From positions 1 through 49,118 of the forward strand of contig NZ_JALXPE010000031.1 of assembly GCF_025143365.1 (NCBI RefSeq): a DNA stretch of 49,118 bases, read 5' to 3'. This stretch comes from Microbacterium sp. p3-SID336 (GTDB lineage: Bacteria > Actinomycetota > Actinomycetes > Actinomycetales > Microbacteriaceae). Position numbers and translations under genes: made by a program. The notes beneath the pieces are model-generated. The model made no database searches, was not told the origin of the DNA, and was given only the letters and a program-made list of their open reading frames with translations. Below, in pieces: positions 1 to 8,669 of this stretch (position 1 is its first letter; every line of letters begins with the position of its first letter).

Positions 1-10
1 CCGGGTTCGA

Positions 11-184
11 TCAGGCCGGCGCCACGACGGCACCCAGCACGTCGTGAAGCTCCTTTGCCTCGGCGTCGTTCACGGAGACGACCAGACGGCCGCCACCCTC
101 GAGCGGAACACGCACGATGATGAGTCGTCCCTCTTTCACGGCCTCCATGGGCCCGTCTCCGGTCCTCGGCTTCATCGCTGCCAT
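11..184 (-). CDS. DUF3117 family small protein
   Basis: A 57-residue protein of the conserved actinobacterial DUF3117 family. Function is not established. The N-terminal MAAMKPRTGDGP followed by a short basic and hydrophobic strand region (RLIIVRVPLEGGGRLVVSV) is the family signature. The start is the ATG ending at 184. It is preceded by GGGAG about 5 nt upstream and a second GGAGG further up, and a likely -10 (TAAACT, minus strand, 222-217) lies about 33 nt upstream. A much longer open frame continues upstream but is low-complexity Cys/Pro/Arg sequence typical of an antisense shadow, so I reject it. The downstream neighbour is outside the window. Family call is confident, role unknown. Confidence 0.88.
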   Translation of the reverse strand: MAAMKPRTGDGPMEAVKEGRLIIVRVPLEGGGRLVVSVNDAEAKELHDVLGAVVAPA

Positions 185-278
185 CGTGGCTCCCTTTCCT
201 CCGGTGGTATGGAACGAGTTTATCGGGTGACACCGCGCCGTGGACGTCACCCGAGGACAAAGCCGTCGCGCGGCGACA

Positions 279-1496
279 TCAGGGCACCTGCCAGAAGGTG
301 CTCCCGAGGGCATACACGTGATAGATCCACACCCACTGCCCGAGCAGGCACAGGGCGAGGACGCCGAACCGCCACAGGCGCGAGCGGGGAACGGCGACCG
401 CTCCCCAGGCCGGACTGAGGGGTACCAGCAGCCGGAAGATGCTCGATTGCGGGAAGAACACGGCCAGCAGGTACAGCAGGTAGCTGGCGCTCCACAGGCG
501 CAGGTCGGCACCGAGCGCGCGCACCTGCGGCGACAGCAGCAGCGCGGCTGCGGCGGCGAGCACGAGCAGGATCAGGGCGACCGGTCCCCACCAGGCGGGC
601 AGGCCCCACAGCGAGAACCAGAACTGCGACGCCTGCACCCACCCCTCGAACGGCACGAACCCGTCGACACCGCCGACGATCCAGTGCCGACGCCAGGCCA
701 GCTCCGTCGCGAGGTACGCGCCGGGGTCGCCCGTGACGATGCCCGCGATGGCCTGCCACGCGAAGCCCGTCGCGGTCGCAAGCGCGCCGAGGGCCACGAT
801 GTGCACGACCTCCCGTGCCGCGAGCGGGTCGCCGCGCCGCTGCCGCCACCGCAGGATGCCGTGCAGCCCGAGGTACAGGGCGAACGCGAGGACTCCCGGT
901 CTGGTGAATCCCATCAGCGGGATCAGCAGGTAAAGCCACGCATAGTGGCGGCGGGCGGTCGCGTCCAGGGCGAGGAACAGCAGGAGCAGGAACAGCGCCT
1001 CGGCGTAACCCACCTGGAACAGGGCGGCCAGCGGCCCCGACGCGAAGAACACGACGGACCAGAGAGCGGCACCTGCTCCGATGCGGTCGCGCAGCAGCCG
1101 GTGCAGCGCCAGGCACGCGAGGTAGCCGGCGACGAAGGCGAGCAGGAACGCGCCCGCTCCCCACGAGCCGAGCAGGAAGCCCAGGGCATTGGCTGCGTAT
1201 GCGAACACCGGCATGAAGGCCCAGGCGTTCTCGGCCACCTCCCCGGCGTCGGTGAGGGGCAGCTCGGTGGGGTAGCCGTGCACGGCGACCTGCCAGTACC
1301 ACTGCGCATCCCAGCCGAGAATGAAATCGATCAGTCCTGCGTCGTCGCCGAACCGCGAGAACACCGTCGACAGCCCGGCCGCCGCGATCAGGAACCCGGT
1401 CGTGACGACCCGCGCCAGCAGGTACACGACAGCGATCCGGACGGCGAGGGGAAGCCGCGCCCAGTGTCGAGCGGCGCTCAGTGCGAGGTGAGCCAT
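279..1496 (-). CDS. PIG-V-like membrane mannosyltransferase
   Basis: A 405-residue polytopic membrane protein resembling the PIG-V/GT-C mannosyltransferase family. These enzymes transfer mannose from polyprenyl-phosphate-mannose outside the membrane. After a first membrane helix (about residues 18-40) comes an extracytoplasmic loop with FILGWDAQWYWQVAVHGYP. The aspartate in WDAQWY is the position expected for the catalytic residue of GT-C enzymes. At least eight further hydrophobic segments follow, ending close to the C-terminus. Its start overlaps the last 19 bases of dapE, so the two are co-transcribed, though no metabolic link is obvious. The acceptor (glycolipid or protein) cannot be read from the sequence. 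Confidence 0.8.
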   Translation of the reverse strand: MAHLALSAARHWARLPLAVRIAVVYLLARVVTTGFLIAAAGLSTVFSRFGDDAGLIDFILGWDAQWYWQVAVHGYPTELPLTDAGEVAENAWAFMPVFAYAANALGFLLGSWGAGAFLLAFVAGYLACLALHRLLRDRIGAGAALWSVVFFASGPLAALFQVGYAEALFLLLLFLALDATARRHYAWLYLLIPLMGFTRPGVLAFALYLGLHGILRWRQRRGDPLAAREVVHIVALGALATATGFAWQAIAGIVTGDPGAYLATELAWRRHWIVGGVDGFVPFEGWVQASQFWFSLWGLPAWWGPVALILLVLAAAAALLLSPQVRALGADLRLWSASYLLYLLAVFFPQSSIFRLLVPLSPAWGAVAVPRSRLWRFGVLALCLLGQWVWIYHVYALGSTFWQVP

Positions 1497-2551
1497 GCGC
1501 GCAGGCCCCGCTCGACCGCCTCGATCTGCGCGAGCGGCACGCGCTCCTCGTCGTGGTGGGCGAGATGCGGGTCACCGGGGCCGTAGTTGACGGCGGGGAT
1601 GCCCAGGGCCGAGAACCGCGCGACATCGGTCCAGCCGTACTTGGGCCGCGGCTCGGCGCCGACCGCCGACACGAACCGGCGGGCGATCTCGGCGTCCAGG
1701 CCGGGCCGCGCACCCTCCGCCGCGTCCGTGATCTCGACGTCGAAGCCCGCAAGCACCGCACGCACGTGCGCCTCCGCGTCGGCGGCGGACTTGCTGGGGG
1801 CGAAGCGGTAGTTGACCTCGACCTCGCACGCGTCGGGGATGACGTTCCCGGCGACGCCGCCGGAGATGCGCACGGCGCTGAGGCTCTCCCGGTACAGCAG
1901 GCCCTCGACCGGCACCTCCCGCGCACGGTACTCCGCGAGCCGCGCGAGGATCGGCGCCGCACGATGGATCGCGTTCTCCCCGATCCAGGCGCGTGCGCTG
2001 TGGGCGCGGACGCCGGTGGTGCGGACGATGGCGCGCAGCGTGCCGTTGCAGCCGCCCTCGACCTCGCCGTCGGACGGCTCGCCGAGGATCGCGAAATCGG
2101 CTTCGAACAGGTCGGGGCGGGCGGCCGCGAGAAGACCGAGGCCGTTGAGATCGGCGGCCACCTCCTCGTTGTCGTACCACATCCACGTGATGTCGATCGA
2201 GGGGTCGGCGAGCTCCGCCGCGAGCTTCAGCTGGACGGCCGTGCCCGCCTTCATGTCGACCGTGCCGCGACCCCACAGGAAGGGCTCGCCGTCGATCTCG
2301 ATGTCCCGCACCGGGAGGTTGTCATGGATCGGCACGGTGTCGATGTGTCCCGCGATCGCGACGCGCTGGGGCCGCCCGAGGTCGGTGCGCGCGACCACTG
2401 TGTTGCCGTGACGGATCACCTCGAGGTGCGGGAGCCCCGTGACCGCCTGCTCGATCGCGTCGGCCAGGGCCTGCTCCTCGCCCGAGACGCTCGGGATGTC
2501 GCAGATCGCGCGAGTGATGTCGGCGGAGGACGCGGTCAGATCGAGCACCAT
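1478..2551 (-). CDS. dapE: Succinyl-diaminopimelate desuccinylase
   Basis: A 357-residue cytoplasmic M20-family zinc hydrolase. It removes succinate from N-succinyl-LL-2,6-diaminopimelate in the lysine and peptidoglycan DAP pathway. Metal and catalytic positions are visible: H69 and D71 in AGHIDTVP, D99 in GRGTVDMKAG, and the EE pair at 129-130 in WYDNEEVAAD. The start is the ATG ending at 2551. A minus-strand TAGGCT lies 7 nt upstream, so the mRNA is probably leaderless. A longer upstream extension of the frame runs antisense through dapD and is rejected. It is divergent from dapD, which acts two steps earlier in the same pathway, and overlaps the mannosyltransferase downstream by 19 bases. 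Confidence 0.95.
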   Translation of the reverse strand: MVLDLTASSADITRAICDIPSVSGEEQALADAIEQAVTGLPHLEVIRHGNTVVARTDLGRPQRVAIAGHIDTVPIHDNLPVRDIEIDGEPFLWGRGTVDMKAGTAVQLKLAAELADPSIDITWMWYDNEEVAADLNGLGLLAAARPDLFEADFAILGEPSDGEVEGGCNGTLRAIVRTTGVRAHSARAWIGENAIHRAAPILARLAEYRAREVPVEGLLYRESLSAVRISGGVAGNVIPDACEVEVNYRFAPSKSAADAEAHVRAVLAGFDVEITDAAEGARPGLDAEIARRFVSAVGAEPRPKYGWTDVARFSALGIPAVNYGPGDPHLAHHDEERVPLAQIEAVERGLRAWLTSH

Positions 2552-2558
2552 GCCCCTA

Positions 2559-2564
2559 AGCCTA
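2559..2564 (-). promoter_or_regulatory. -10 box of leaderless dapE
   Basis: Minus-strand TAGGCT, followed after exactly 7 nt by the dapE ATG. No Shine-Dalgarno site fits between them. This is the usual actinobacterial leaderless arrangement, in which the start A is also the transcription start. No convincing -35 is seen. Confidence 0.6.
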
Positions 2565-2605
2565 CTGACCGCGTCATGCGGTGCGAGGCCGCTGAGCGTG
2601 CGCGC

Positions 2606-2611
2606 TAGCGT
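2606..2611 (+). promoter_or_regulatory. -10 box of leaderless dapD
   Basis: TAGCGT, followed after 6 nt by the dapD ATG at 2618. A GGAGG lies in the spacer, but only one base before the ATG, which is too close for normal ribosome binding. Leaderless initiation is the better reading. Confidence 0.6.
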
Positions 2612-2617
2612 GGAGGC

Positions 2618-3571
2618 ATGAGCGACGCGAGAACTGTGTGGGGCATCGGACTGAGCACGACGGCGGGAGACGGCACCGTCCTCGACGCGTGGTACCCCGA
2701 GGTGCGCACGACCGCACCCTCCCCGGCTGAGGCAGCCGAAGCCATCGCCGCTCTGCAGTCCGCGGCAGGCACGGACGAGCGCCGGAACGTGACGGTGGAG
2801 GTCGTCCAGGTGCAGCTCGACCTCGACGCGGCCCCTGTCTCCACGGCGGACGCGTACCTGCGGCTGCACGCGCTCTCGCACCTCGTGGTGCGCCCGAACG
2901 AGGTGAACCTCGACGGCATCTTCCCGCACCTGTCCACCGTGGCCTGGACCAATGCGGGTCCGGTGCACCCCGACGACGCCACGCGGCTGCGGCCGAGCCT
3001 GCAGCGCGCCGGCATCCAGGTGCAGGGCCTCGACAAGTTCCCGCGACTCACCGACTACGTGCAGCCGGCCGGAGTCCGCATCGCCGATGCCTCCCGGGTG
3101 CGACTCGGCGCCCACCTCTCCCCCGGCACCACCGTCATGCACGAAGGCTTCGTGAACTTCAACGCGGGCACTCTCGGCGCCTCCATGGTGGAGGGGCGCA
3201 TCTCGCAGGGCGTCGTCGTCGGAGACGGCAGCGATATCGGCGGCGGCGCCTCGATCATGGGCACGCTCTCCGGGGGCGGAACCCACCGGGTGTCGATCGG
3301 CGCGCGCACCCTGCTGGGCGCGAACGCGGGCATCGGCATCTCGCTCGGCGACGACTGCGTGGTCGAGGCGGGCCTGTACGTCACCGCGGGGACGAAGGTC
3401 GTACTCGTGGACGGTCCGGTCACCTCGGACGGCGCACGCACCACCGTCAAGGCCGCGGAGCTGTCGGGCCAGGACGGGATCCTCTTCCGTCGCAACTCGG
3501 TCAGCGGCGCCGTCGAAGCGGTGCGGCGCGCCGGCAGCGGCGTCACGCTGAACGAGGTGCTGCACGCCTGA
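2618..3571 (+). CDS. dapD: Tetrahydrodipicolinate N-succinyltransferase
   Basis: A 317-residue enzyme that transfers succinyl from succinyl-CoA to tetrahydrodipicolinate in DAP and lysine synthesis. It is the actinobacterial-type DapD: an N-terminal alpha/beta domain opening [15 protein letters not shown], then a left-handed beta-helix of hexapeptide repeats (about residues 150-260, for example [20 protein letters not shown] and [15 protein letters not shown]), then a short C-terminal domain. The length is normal for the family. The ATG at 2618 is preceded by the leaderless -10 TAGCGT. It is divergent from dapE across 66 bases, so both promoters face each other in that gap. Confidence 0.95.
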   Translation: MSDARTVWGIGLSTTAGDGTVLDAWYPEVRTTAPSPAEAAEAIAALQSAAGTDERRNVTVEVVQVQLDLDAAPVSTADAYLRLHALSHLVVRPNEVNLDGIFPHLSTVAWTNAGPVHPDDATRLRPSLQRAGIQVQGLDKFPRLTDYVQPAGVRIADASRVRLGAHLSPGTTVMHEGFVNFNAGTLGASMVEGRISQGVVVGDGSDIGGGASIMGTLSGGGTHRVSIGARTLLGANAGIGISLGDDCVVEAGLYVTAGTKVVLVDGPVTSDGARTTVKAAELSGQDGILFRRNSVSGAVEAVRRAGSGVTLNEVLHA

Positions 3572-3604
3572 ACAGGCGACATGCAGCCTCCGACATGCCG
3601 CCAC

Positions 3605-3809
3605 TGGTAGACTGAACGAGCTGCTCGCGCCACCGGCCGGTCAGCATCGTCGTCGTCTAGGGGTCTCCGAGGACCGAAGCGAGCGCACCGCGCTCCCATC
3701 ACCAGCCCGAACTGGCCATACGCACGGCGAACGGACGCGCGATCCGCCGTGTCCTCGCCCACCTCACCCCACTACCGCGCCCCTGTCGGGCGCTGACGGA
3801 GCTTTCTGC
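3605..3809 (+). promoter_or_regulatory. Promoter and long leader of the helicase gene
   Basis: An extended -10 (TG-G-TAGACT, 3605-3613) stands about 197 bases before the helicase ATG. Transcription from it would give a leader of about 190 nt. The leader is GC-rich, has short self-complementary stretches (GGTCTCCGAGGACC at 3662-3675) and no tRNA or recognised riboswitch. Long structured leaders are known on cold-induced or autoregulated DEAD-box helicase mRNAs. Applying that here is inference. The rest of the dapD-helicase gap shows no gene. Confidence 0.4.
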
Positions 3810-5183
3810 ATGCCTTCCTTCCTCGATCTCGGCGTTCCCGCCGAGCTCGCCGCCGTCCTCGCCGCCTCCGGCAAGACCGAGGCGTTCGCGATCCAGCGCG
3901 ACACCCTGCCCGACTCGCTCGCCGGACGGGACCTGCTGGGTCGCGGTCGCACGGGCAGCGGCAAGACCATCGCGTTCGCCCTGCCCCTCGTGGCACGTCT
4001 CGCGGCGTCCGGTGGCAAGCGCCGCTCCGGCCTGCCCCGCGGGCTGGTGCTCGCCCCCACCCGTGAGCTCGCGACCCAGATCGCGGCGACCGTCGCCCCG
4101 CTCGCCGAAGCCGCGGGGCTGACCGTCACGACCGTGTTCGGCGGCGTCAGCCAGCGTCCGCAGGAGCAGGCGCTCCGGGGCGGCGTCGACATCGTCGTCG
4201 CGTGCCCCGGCCGGCTCGAAGACCTCATGAAGCAGCAGGTCCTGCGGCTCAGCGCGATCGAGGTGGCGGTGCTCGACGAGGCCGACCACATGGCCGACCT
4301 CGGGTTCCTCCCCGGTGTCACCCGCATCCTCGCCGCGACGCCGGCCGGCGGTCAGCGTCTGCTCTTCAGCGCGACGCTCGACCGGGGCATCGACACCCTC
4401 GCACGCCGGTTCCTGTCGAACCCGGTCAGCCACGAGGTGGACGAGGCGAGCGTGCCCGTCGGCGAGATGACGCACCGCGTGCTCGTCGTCGACTCCCCGG
4501 AGAACAAGACCGTGCTGGTGCGCGACCTCGCCTCCGGCACCGGGCGCCGCATCCTCTTCACGCGGACCAAGCACCAGGCCAAGAAGCTCGCGAAGCAGCT
4601 GACCGCGGCGGGCATCCCGGCCGTCGACCTGCACGGCAATCTCTCTCAGAACGCGCGTGAGCGCAACCTGGGCGCGTTCTCCGCCGACCCGCAGGACGGC
4701 GGCGTGCGCGTGCTGGTCGCGACGGATGTCGCCGCGCGCGGGGTGCACGTGGACAACGTGGACCTCGTCGTGCACGTCGATCCGCCCGTCGAGCACAAGG
4801 CGTACCTGCACCGCTCCGGCCGCACCGCCAGGGCAGGTGCCGCCGGCACCGTCGTGACGGTCGTGCTGCCCGAGCAGCGCCGAGACGTGAAGGACCTGCT
4901 GCGCAAGGCCGCGATCACCGCGCCGCTCGAGCAGCTGACCCAGGACGCCGTGACCGAGCTCGTGCCGGAGCGAGCGCCGCACGTGCGCCCCGCGCCGCCT
5001 CAGCAGCAGCAGCGCCAGTCGCCGAAGCAGCGCCCGGCCGGCGGGGAGAAGAGCAGCGCCACGACGCCGCCGTCCCGACGCCGTCGTCGTCGTCGCCCTG
5101 CGGGCCAGGGCGGCGCGCAGGGTCAGCAGCACCAGGGCGGCCAGGGCCGTCAGGGCAGCCGCGGCGGTGCGCAGGGACGCTGA
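3810..5183 (+). CDS. DEAD-box ATP-dependent RNA helicase
   Basis: A 457-residue RNA helicase, likely acting in RNA turnover, ribosome assembly or cold adaptation. All superfamily 2 motifs are in order: Q motif AFAIQRDTLP, motif I GRTGSGKT, Ia PTRELATQI, II DEAD, III SAT, IV region ILFTRTKHQAKKL, V TDVAARGVHV, and VI HRSGRTARAG. The catalytic core ends near residue 375. The tail is disordered, with QQQQ, a run of seven arginines and Gly/Gln-rich repeats, typical of RNA-binding tails in RhlE-like helicases. The ATG at 3810 has GGAG 7 nt upstream. It converges on gltA with a strong shared terminator between them. The exact subfamily name (RhlE, CsdA or DeaD-like) is not certain. Confidence 0.93.
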   Translation: MPSFLDLGVPAELAAVLAASGKTEAFAIQRDTLPDSLAGRDLLGRGRTGSGKTIAFALPLVARLAASGGKRRSGLPRGLVLAPTRELATQIAATVAPLAEAAGLTVTTVFGGVSQRPQEQALRGGVDIVVACPGRLEDLMKQQVLRLSAIEVAVLDEADHMADLGFLPGVTRILAATPAGGQRLLFSATLDRGIDTLARRFLSNPVSHEVDEASVPVGEMTHRVLVVDSPENKTVLVRDLASGTGRRILFTRTKHQAKKLAKQLTAAGIPAVDLHGNLSQNARERNLGAFSADPQDGGVRVLVATDVAARGVHVDNVDLVVHVDPPVEHKAYLHRSGRTARAGAAGTVVTVVLPEQRRDVKDLLRKAAITAPLEQLTQDAVTELVPERAPHVRPAPPQQQQRQSPKQRPAGGEKSSATTPPSRRRRRRRPAGQGGAQGQQHQGGQGRQGSRGGAQGR

Positions 5184-5213
5184 CCCCACCGCAGACCCGC
5201 AGACCGAGACGAC

Positions 5214-5249
5214 AGAACCCCCTCCGCGCCTGGCGCGTGAGGGGGTTCT
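5214..5249. terminator. Bidirectional terminator between helicase and gltA
   Basis: A perfect 10-bp inverted repeat, GAACCCCCTC (5215-5224) and GAGGGGGTTC (5239-5248), extended by one A-T pair outside and by CGCGC/GCGCG inside. The tip loop is only about 3 nt. It sits between two convergent stop codons (5183 and 5263) and can serve both strands. Confidence 0.85.
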
Positions 5250-5262
5250 CGTGTCTGAGGGG

Positions 5263-6552
5263 TCAGCGCGTCGGGAAGGAGCGCTCGGGCGAGCCCGTGT
5301 ACAGCTGCTGGGGGCGGCCGATCTTGGTCTGCGGGTCGAGCTGCAGCTCGCGCCACTGCGCGAGCCAGCCGGGCAGCCGCCCGATCGCGAAGAGCACGGT
5401 GAACATCCGGGTCGGGAAGCCCATCGCCTTGTAGATGACGCCGGTGTAGAAGTCGACGTTCGGGTACAGGCGACGCTCCCGGAAGTAGTCGTCCGCGAGG
5501 GCGATCTCCTCGAGCTCCTTGGCGAGGTCGAGCAGCGGGTCGGTCACGCCGAGCGAGGTGAGCACCTCGTCGGCCGCCTCCTTGACGAGCTTGGCGCGCG
5601 GGTCGTAGTTCTTGTAGACGCGGTGCCCGAAGCCCATCAGCTTCACGCCCTCTTCCTTGTTCTTCACCCGCTCGACGAAGCGCGACACGCTCTGGCCCGA
5701 GTCGCGGATCTGGCCGAGCATGGTGAGCACGGCCTCGTTCGCCCCGCCGTGGAGCGGACCCGAGAGGGCCTGGATGCCGGCCGAGATCGACGCGAACTGG
5801 TTGGCGCCCGTGGATCCCACCAGGCGCACGGTCGAGGTGGAGGCGTTCTGCTCGTGGTCCTCGTGCAGGATGAGGAGCAGTTCGAGCGCCTTGACCATCA
5901 CGGGGTTGATCTCGTACGGCTCGGAGTTGACGCCGAAGTTGAGCTTCAGGAAGTTCTCGACGAAGCCCAGGGAGTTGTCCGGGTAGAGGAAGGCCTGGCC
6001 GACGCTCTTCTTGTGCGCATAGGCCGCGATGACCGGGAGCTTCGCGAGCATCCGGATCATGTTCAGCTCGACGTGCTCGGGGTTGTGCGGGTCGGTCTGG
6101 CCCTCGTAGTACGTGGAGAGCGCAGCCACCGCAGACGACAGCACCGACATGGGGTGCGCGGTGTGCGGCAGCGCGGAGAAGAAGCGCTTGAGGTCCTCGT
6201 GCAGCAGCGTGTGCCGGCGGATCTTCTCGTCGAACTCGGCGAGCTCGGATGCGGACGGCAGTTCGCCGTAGATGAGCAGCCAGGCGACCTCGAGGTAGCT
6301 CGTGCTGCCGGCCAGCTGCTCGATCGGGTAGCCACGGTAGCGCAGGATGCCCTTGTCACCGTCGATGAACGTGATCTCGGACTTGGTGGAGGCGGTGTTC
6401 ACGAAGCCGTAGTCCAGACCCGTGTAGCCGGTCTGCCTGGTCAGCGTCGAGAAGTCGATGCTGTCGTGGCCGGCGGTGCCGCGCACCAGAGGGAATTCGG
6501 CGGTGGTGTCGCCGATCGTCAGCTTCGCCGTCTGGTCTGCCGCAGCGCTCAC
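5263..6552 (-). CDS. gltA: Citrate synthase (type II)
   Basis: A 429-residue enzyme that condenses acetyl-CoA and oxaloacetate to citrate, the entry step of the TCA cycle. Catalytic regions are visible: the histidine in SGPLHGGANEAVL, the histidine in GFGHRVYKNYDPRA, and the aspartate in NVDFYTGVIYKAMGFP. The length matches hexameric bacterial citrate synthases. I chose the GTG ending at 6552 because AAGGAGGAGG sits 6 nt upstream and the protein then opens VSAAADQTAKLTIGD. An in-frame upstream start at 6615 would add 21 residues of no family character. The gene stands alone, convergent with the helicase gene. Confidence 0.96.
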   Translation of the reverse strand: MSAAADQTAKLTIGDTTAEFPLVRGTAGHDSIDFSTLTRQTGYTGLDYGFVNTASTKSEITFIDGDKGILRYRGYPIEQLAGSTSYLEVAWLLIYGELPSASELAEFDEKIRRHTLLHEDLKRFFSALPHTAHPMSVLSSAVAALSTYYEGQTDPHNPEHVELNMIRMLAKLPVIAAYAHKKSVGQAFLYPDNSLGFVENFLKLNFGVNSEPYEINPVMVKALELLLILHEDHEQNASTSTVRLVGSTGANQFASISAGIQALSGPLHGGANEAVLTMLGQIRDSGQSVSRFVERVKNKEEGVKLMGFGHRVYKNYDPRAKLVKEAADEVLTSLGVTDPLLDLAKELEEIALADDYFRERRLYPNVDFYTGVIYKAMGFPTRMFTVLFAIGRLPGWLAQWRELQLDPQTKIGRPQQLYTGSPERSFPTR

Positions 6553-6678
6553 GCGGACCTCCTCCTTCAGTCTGACCGCCTGCGCGTCGCATGGTGTCAG
6601 CAAGTTCGTGATCAAGCCGGAACTGGCGATCTCTCGGGCGCCGAGCGCCTGGTCAGGTGCTGACCGAATCGCCTTTAC

Positions 6679-6710
6679 AGCCTAGTAGTCGCGCAGGCCT
6701 ACTGTGACAA
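6679..6710 (-). promoter_or_regulatory. Candidate gltA promoter
   Basis: Minus-strand TTGTCA (6710-6705), with TACTAG at 17 nt spacing (6687-6682) or TAGGCT at 20 nt (6684-6679). Neither pair is ideal. The position, about 130 bases upstream of the gltA start in the only sizeable gap, is what supports it. Confidence 0.35.
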
Positions 6711-6743
6711 CCGCCAAACGGATGGCCGGTCCGATGAGGGAAC

Positions 6744-7856
6744 CTACAGCTGTGCCGCGCGCAGGCGGCGGGCGGCCTCGACGACACGCTCGGTCGGAGC
6801 GGTCAGGGCGAGTCGCACGTGCTCCCCGGAGTGGGCACCGTAGAAGGGGCCGGGGCCGCCGAGGATGCCGAGGTCGGCCAGACGCCCCATGGACTCCCAC
6901 GCGTCGCGGCCCTCCGTCGCCCACAGGTAGAGCCCCGCCTCGGAGCCGTCGATACGGAACCCCGCTGCGGCGAGCGCAGGGAGCAGTTCTTCGCGCCGGA
7001 CGCGGTAGAGCTCCTTCTGCGCTGCCACGTGCGCGTCGTCGCCGAGAGCGACCGCCATGGCCTGCTGCACGGGGGCGGGCGGCATGAGTCCCAGATGCTT
7101 GCGCGCCGCGAGCAGGTCGCCCACGATGCGCGCGCACCCGGCGACGAAGGCCGCCCGGTAGCCGGCGAGGTTCGACTGCTTGCTCAGCGAGTACACGCTG
7201 AGCAGGTTCGCGCGGCTGCCTTCGGTCACGCGCGGATCGAGGATCGACGGGATCGGCTCGGTGCGCCACGGCCCGTCCCAGCCCAGTTCGGCGTAGCACT
7301 CGTCGCTGGCCAGCACCGCTCCCAGCTCGCGCGCACGCCGGACGGCGGTCGCGAGCTCCGGGACCGTCCAGGTGCGCCCGTCCGGATTGCCGGGGGTGTT
7401 GATCCAGACGAGCTTCGTGCCCTCCGGCCACTCCGCGGGGTCGTCCACGGCGACAGGCGTTGCGCCCACGACCCGGGCACCCACCTCGTAGGTCGGGTAG
7501 GCGACGCGCGGGTGCACCACGATGTCGTCCGCGCCCAGTCCGAGAAGCGTCGGCAGCAGCGCCACCAGCTCCTTCGAGCCGATGGTGGGCAGGACGTTGT
7601 CGACGCGCAGATCCGGCACGCCCCTGCGGCGGGCGTACCAGGCGACGATGGCCTCGCGGAGGGCGGGCGTGCCGACCGTCTGCGGGTACGCGTGGGCGTC
7701 GGTGGCGTCGGCGAGCGCCTGCCGGATGACGGCGGGTGTCGGGTCGACGGGCGATCCCACCGAGAGGTCGACGAGACCGTCCGGGTGCCGCGCGGCGCGC
7801 TCGCGGTACGGGACCACGGCGTCCCAGGGATAGTCGGCGAGGTCGCGGACGCTCAC
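6744..7856 (-). CDS. dapC: Succinyldiaminopimelate transaminase
   Basis: A 370-residue PLP aminotransferase (class I/II fold). It converts N-succinyl-2-amino-6-ketopimelate to N-succinyl-LL-DAP using glutamate, between the DapD and DapE steps. The PLP lysine is K226 in YSLSKQSNLAGYR, the NTPGNPDGRTW segment (about 153-163) holds the cofactor-binding asparagine, and SDECYAELGW (184-193) is the PLP-ring region. The N-terminus, LADYPWDAVVPYRERA, is typical of the actinobacterial DapC group. The start is a GTG (7856) 9 bases after the fdxA stop, without a clear Shine-Dalgarno site, so translation is probably coupled to fdxA. The fdxA-dapC order is common in actinobacteria. Confidence 0.93.
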   Translation of the reverse strand: MSVRDLADYPWDAVVPYRERAARHPDGLVDLSVGSPVDPTPAVIRQALADATDAHAYPQTVGTPALREAIVAWYARRRGVPDLRVDNVLPTIGSKELVALLPTLLGLGADDIVVHPRVAYPTYEVGARVVGATPVAVDDPAEWPEGTKLVWINTPGNPDGRTWTVPELATAVRRARELGAVLASDECYAELGWDGPWRTEPIPSILDPRVTEGSRANLLSVYSLSKQSNLAGYRAAFVAGCARIVGDLLAARKHLGLMPPAPVQQAMAVALGDDAHVAAQKELYRVRREELLPALAAAGFRIDGSEAGLYLWATEGRDAWESMGRLADLGILGGPGPFYGAHSGEHVRLALTAPTERVVEAARRLRAAQL

Positions 7857-7865
7857 GGAGCGGGC

Positions 7866-8186
7866 CTACTCGCCCTGCGGCGGGAGGGCGGCGATGATCG
7901 GGTGGTCGAACGGGTACACGCCGACCTTGGCGGCGCCTCCCGGAGACCCGATCTCGTCGAAGAACTCGACGTTGGCCTTGTAGTAGTCCTGCCACTCGTC
8001 GGGCAGGTCGTCTTCGTAGTAGATGGCCTCGACGGGGCAGACCGGCTCGCAGGCACCGCAGTCCACGCACTCGTCGGGATGGATGTACAGCGACCGTTCG
8101 CCCTCGTAGATGCAGTCAACGGGGCACTCGTCGATGCAGGCGCGATCCTTGACATCGACGCACGGGAGGGCGATCACATACGTCAC
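7866..8186 (-). CDS. fdxA: 7Fe ferredoxin
   Basis: A 106-residue ferredoxin with one [3Fe-4S] and one [4Fe-4S] centre. The N-terminal half has the cysteine pattern [21 protein letters not shown] and the second binding motif [20 protein letters not shown]. The remainder is the extra C-terminal part seen in actinobacterial FdxA. It carries electrons for unidentified partners, often P450s or stress-related enzymes. The start is a GTG at 8186. A minus-strand TAGACT is 6 nt upstream (8198-8193), and the spacer itself reads GGAGGG, so it is probably leaderless. It is co-transcribed with dapC. Confidence 0.95.
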   Translation of the reverse strand: MTYVIALPCVDVKDRACIDECPVDCIYEGERSLYIHPDECVDCGACEPVCPVEAIYYEDDLPDEWQDYYKANVEFFDEIGSPGGAAKVGVYPFDHPIIAALPPQGE

Positions 8187-8192
8187 CCCTCC

Positions 8193-8198
8193 AGTCTA
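8193..8198 (-). promoter_or_regulatory. -10 box of leaderless fdxA-dapC
   Basis: Minus-strand TAGACT, 6 nt before the fdxA GTG at 8186. The spacing is that of a leaderless transcript, and the operon fdxA-dapC would start here. Confidence 0.55.
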
Positions 8199-8627
8199 CG
8201 GCGCGCGGAGGCCTCGGTCTTCCGCCGGCGGCACCGGCGGCACGGGCGGGGACGCGATCGGGCGTGCTCGCGTGCGTGAGAACGAGGGCCACGCGATCAC
8301 GAGGAGCACGATCCCGGCAGCGAGATACGTCCAGATGCGACCGCTCAGCGAGTCCTGCACGACCACGGATCCTCCCGGCCCCACACCGGAGATCAGCACC
8401 AGCATGCCCAGCATCCCGAGCCCGGCGGCGACAGCCGCCCCGCGGTCGTGCGTCAGCGCGCGCACGGCGATCAGGATCGCGGCGCAGGCGATCGCGGCCA
8501 CGATCAGTCCGATCGGTATCGGCCCCCACATGACGCTGTGCGCGATCGTGCCGGCGACGCCGTAGACCCCGCCGACCAGCGCCGCGGCGACCCACGACAG
8601 CACTCTCGAGACCCAGTTCACGCGCAC
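8196..8627 (-). CDS. Four-helix small membrane protein
   Basis: A 143-residue integral membrane protein with four predicted helices (about residues 8-30, 38-60, 70-92 and 100-120) and a Pro-rich C-terminal tail (PIASPPVPPVPPAEDRG). It resembles uncharacterised actinobacterial membrane proteins, possibly the DUF6113 group, though I cannot confirm the family name. No catalytic motif is visible. It starts at a GTG (8627), with the leaderless -10 TAGGAT 6 nt upstream. Its last bases overlap the fdxA -10 box, so its 3' end and the fdxA promoter share sequence. Confidence 0.75.
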   Translation of the reverse strand: MRVNWVSRVLSWVAAALVGGVYGVAGTIAHSVMWGPIPIGLIVAAIACAAILIAVRALTHDRGAAVAAGLGMLGMLVLISGVGPGGSVVVQDSLSGRIWTYLAAGIVLLVIAWPSFSRTRARPIASPPVPPVPPAEDRGLRAP

Positions 8628-8633
8628 CTGTCG

Positions 8634-8639
8634 ATCCTA
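8634..8639 (-). promoter_or_regulatory. -10 box of the 8196-8627 gene
   Basis: Minus-strand TAGGAT, 6 nt before the GTG at 8627. Leaderless arrangement, with no Shine-Dalgarno site present. Confidence 0.5.
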
Positions 8640-8669
8640 CCGGCGTAGGGGCGGCGTCCACCCCGGCGT

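Noticed and set aside
247..1962. Long open frames antisense to the mannosyltransferase and dapE genes
   Set aside because: Ser/Arg/Pro-rich composition without any family character, typical of high-GC antisense shadows. The real genes have recognisable motifs on the other frame.
3640..3720. Possible tRNA-like fold in the helicase leader
   Set aside because: No acceptor stem, T-loop GTTCRA-type sequence or anticodon arm can be placed.
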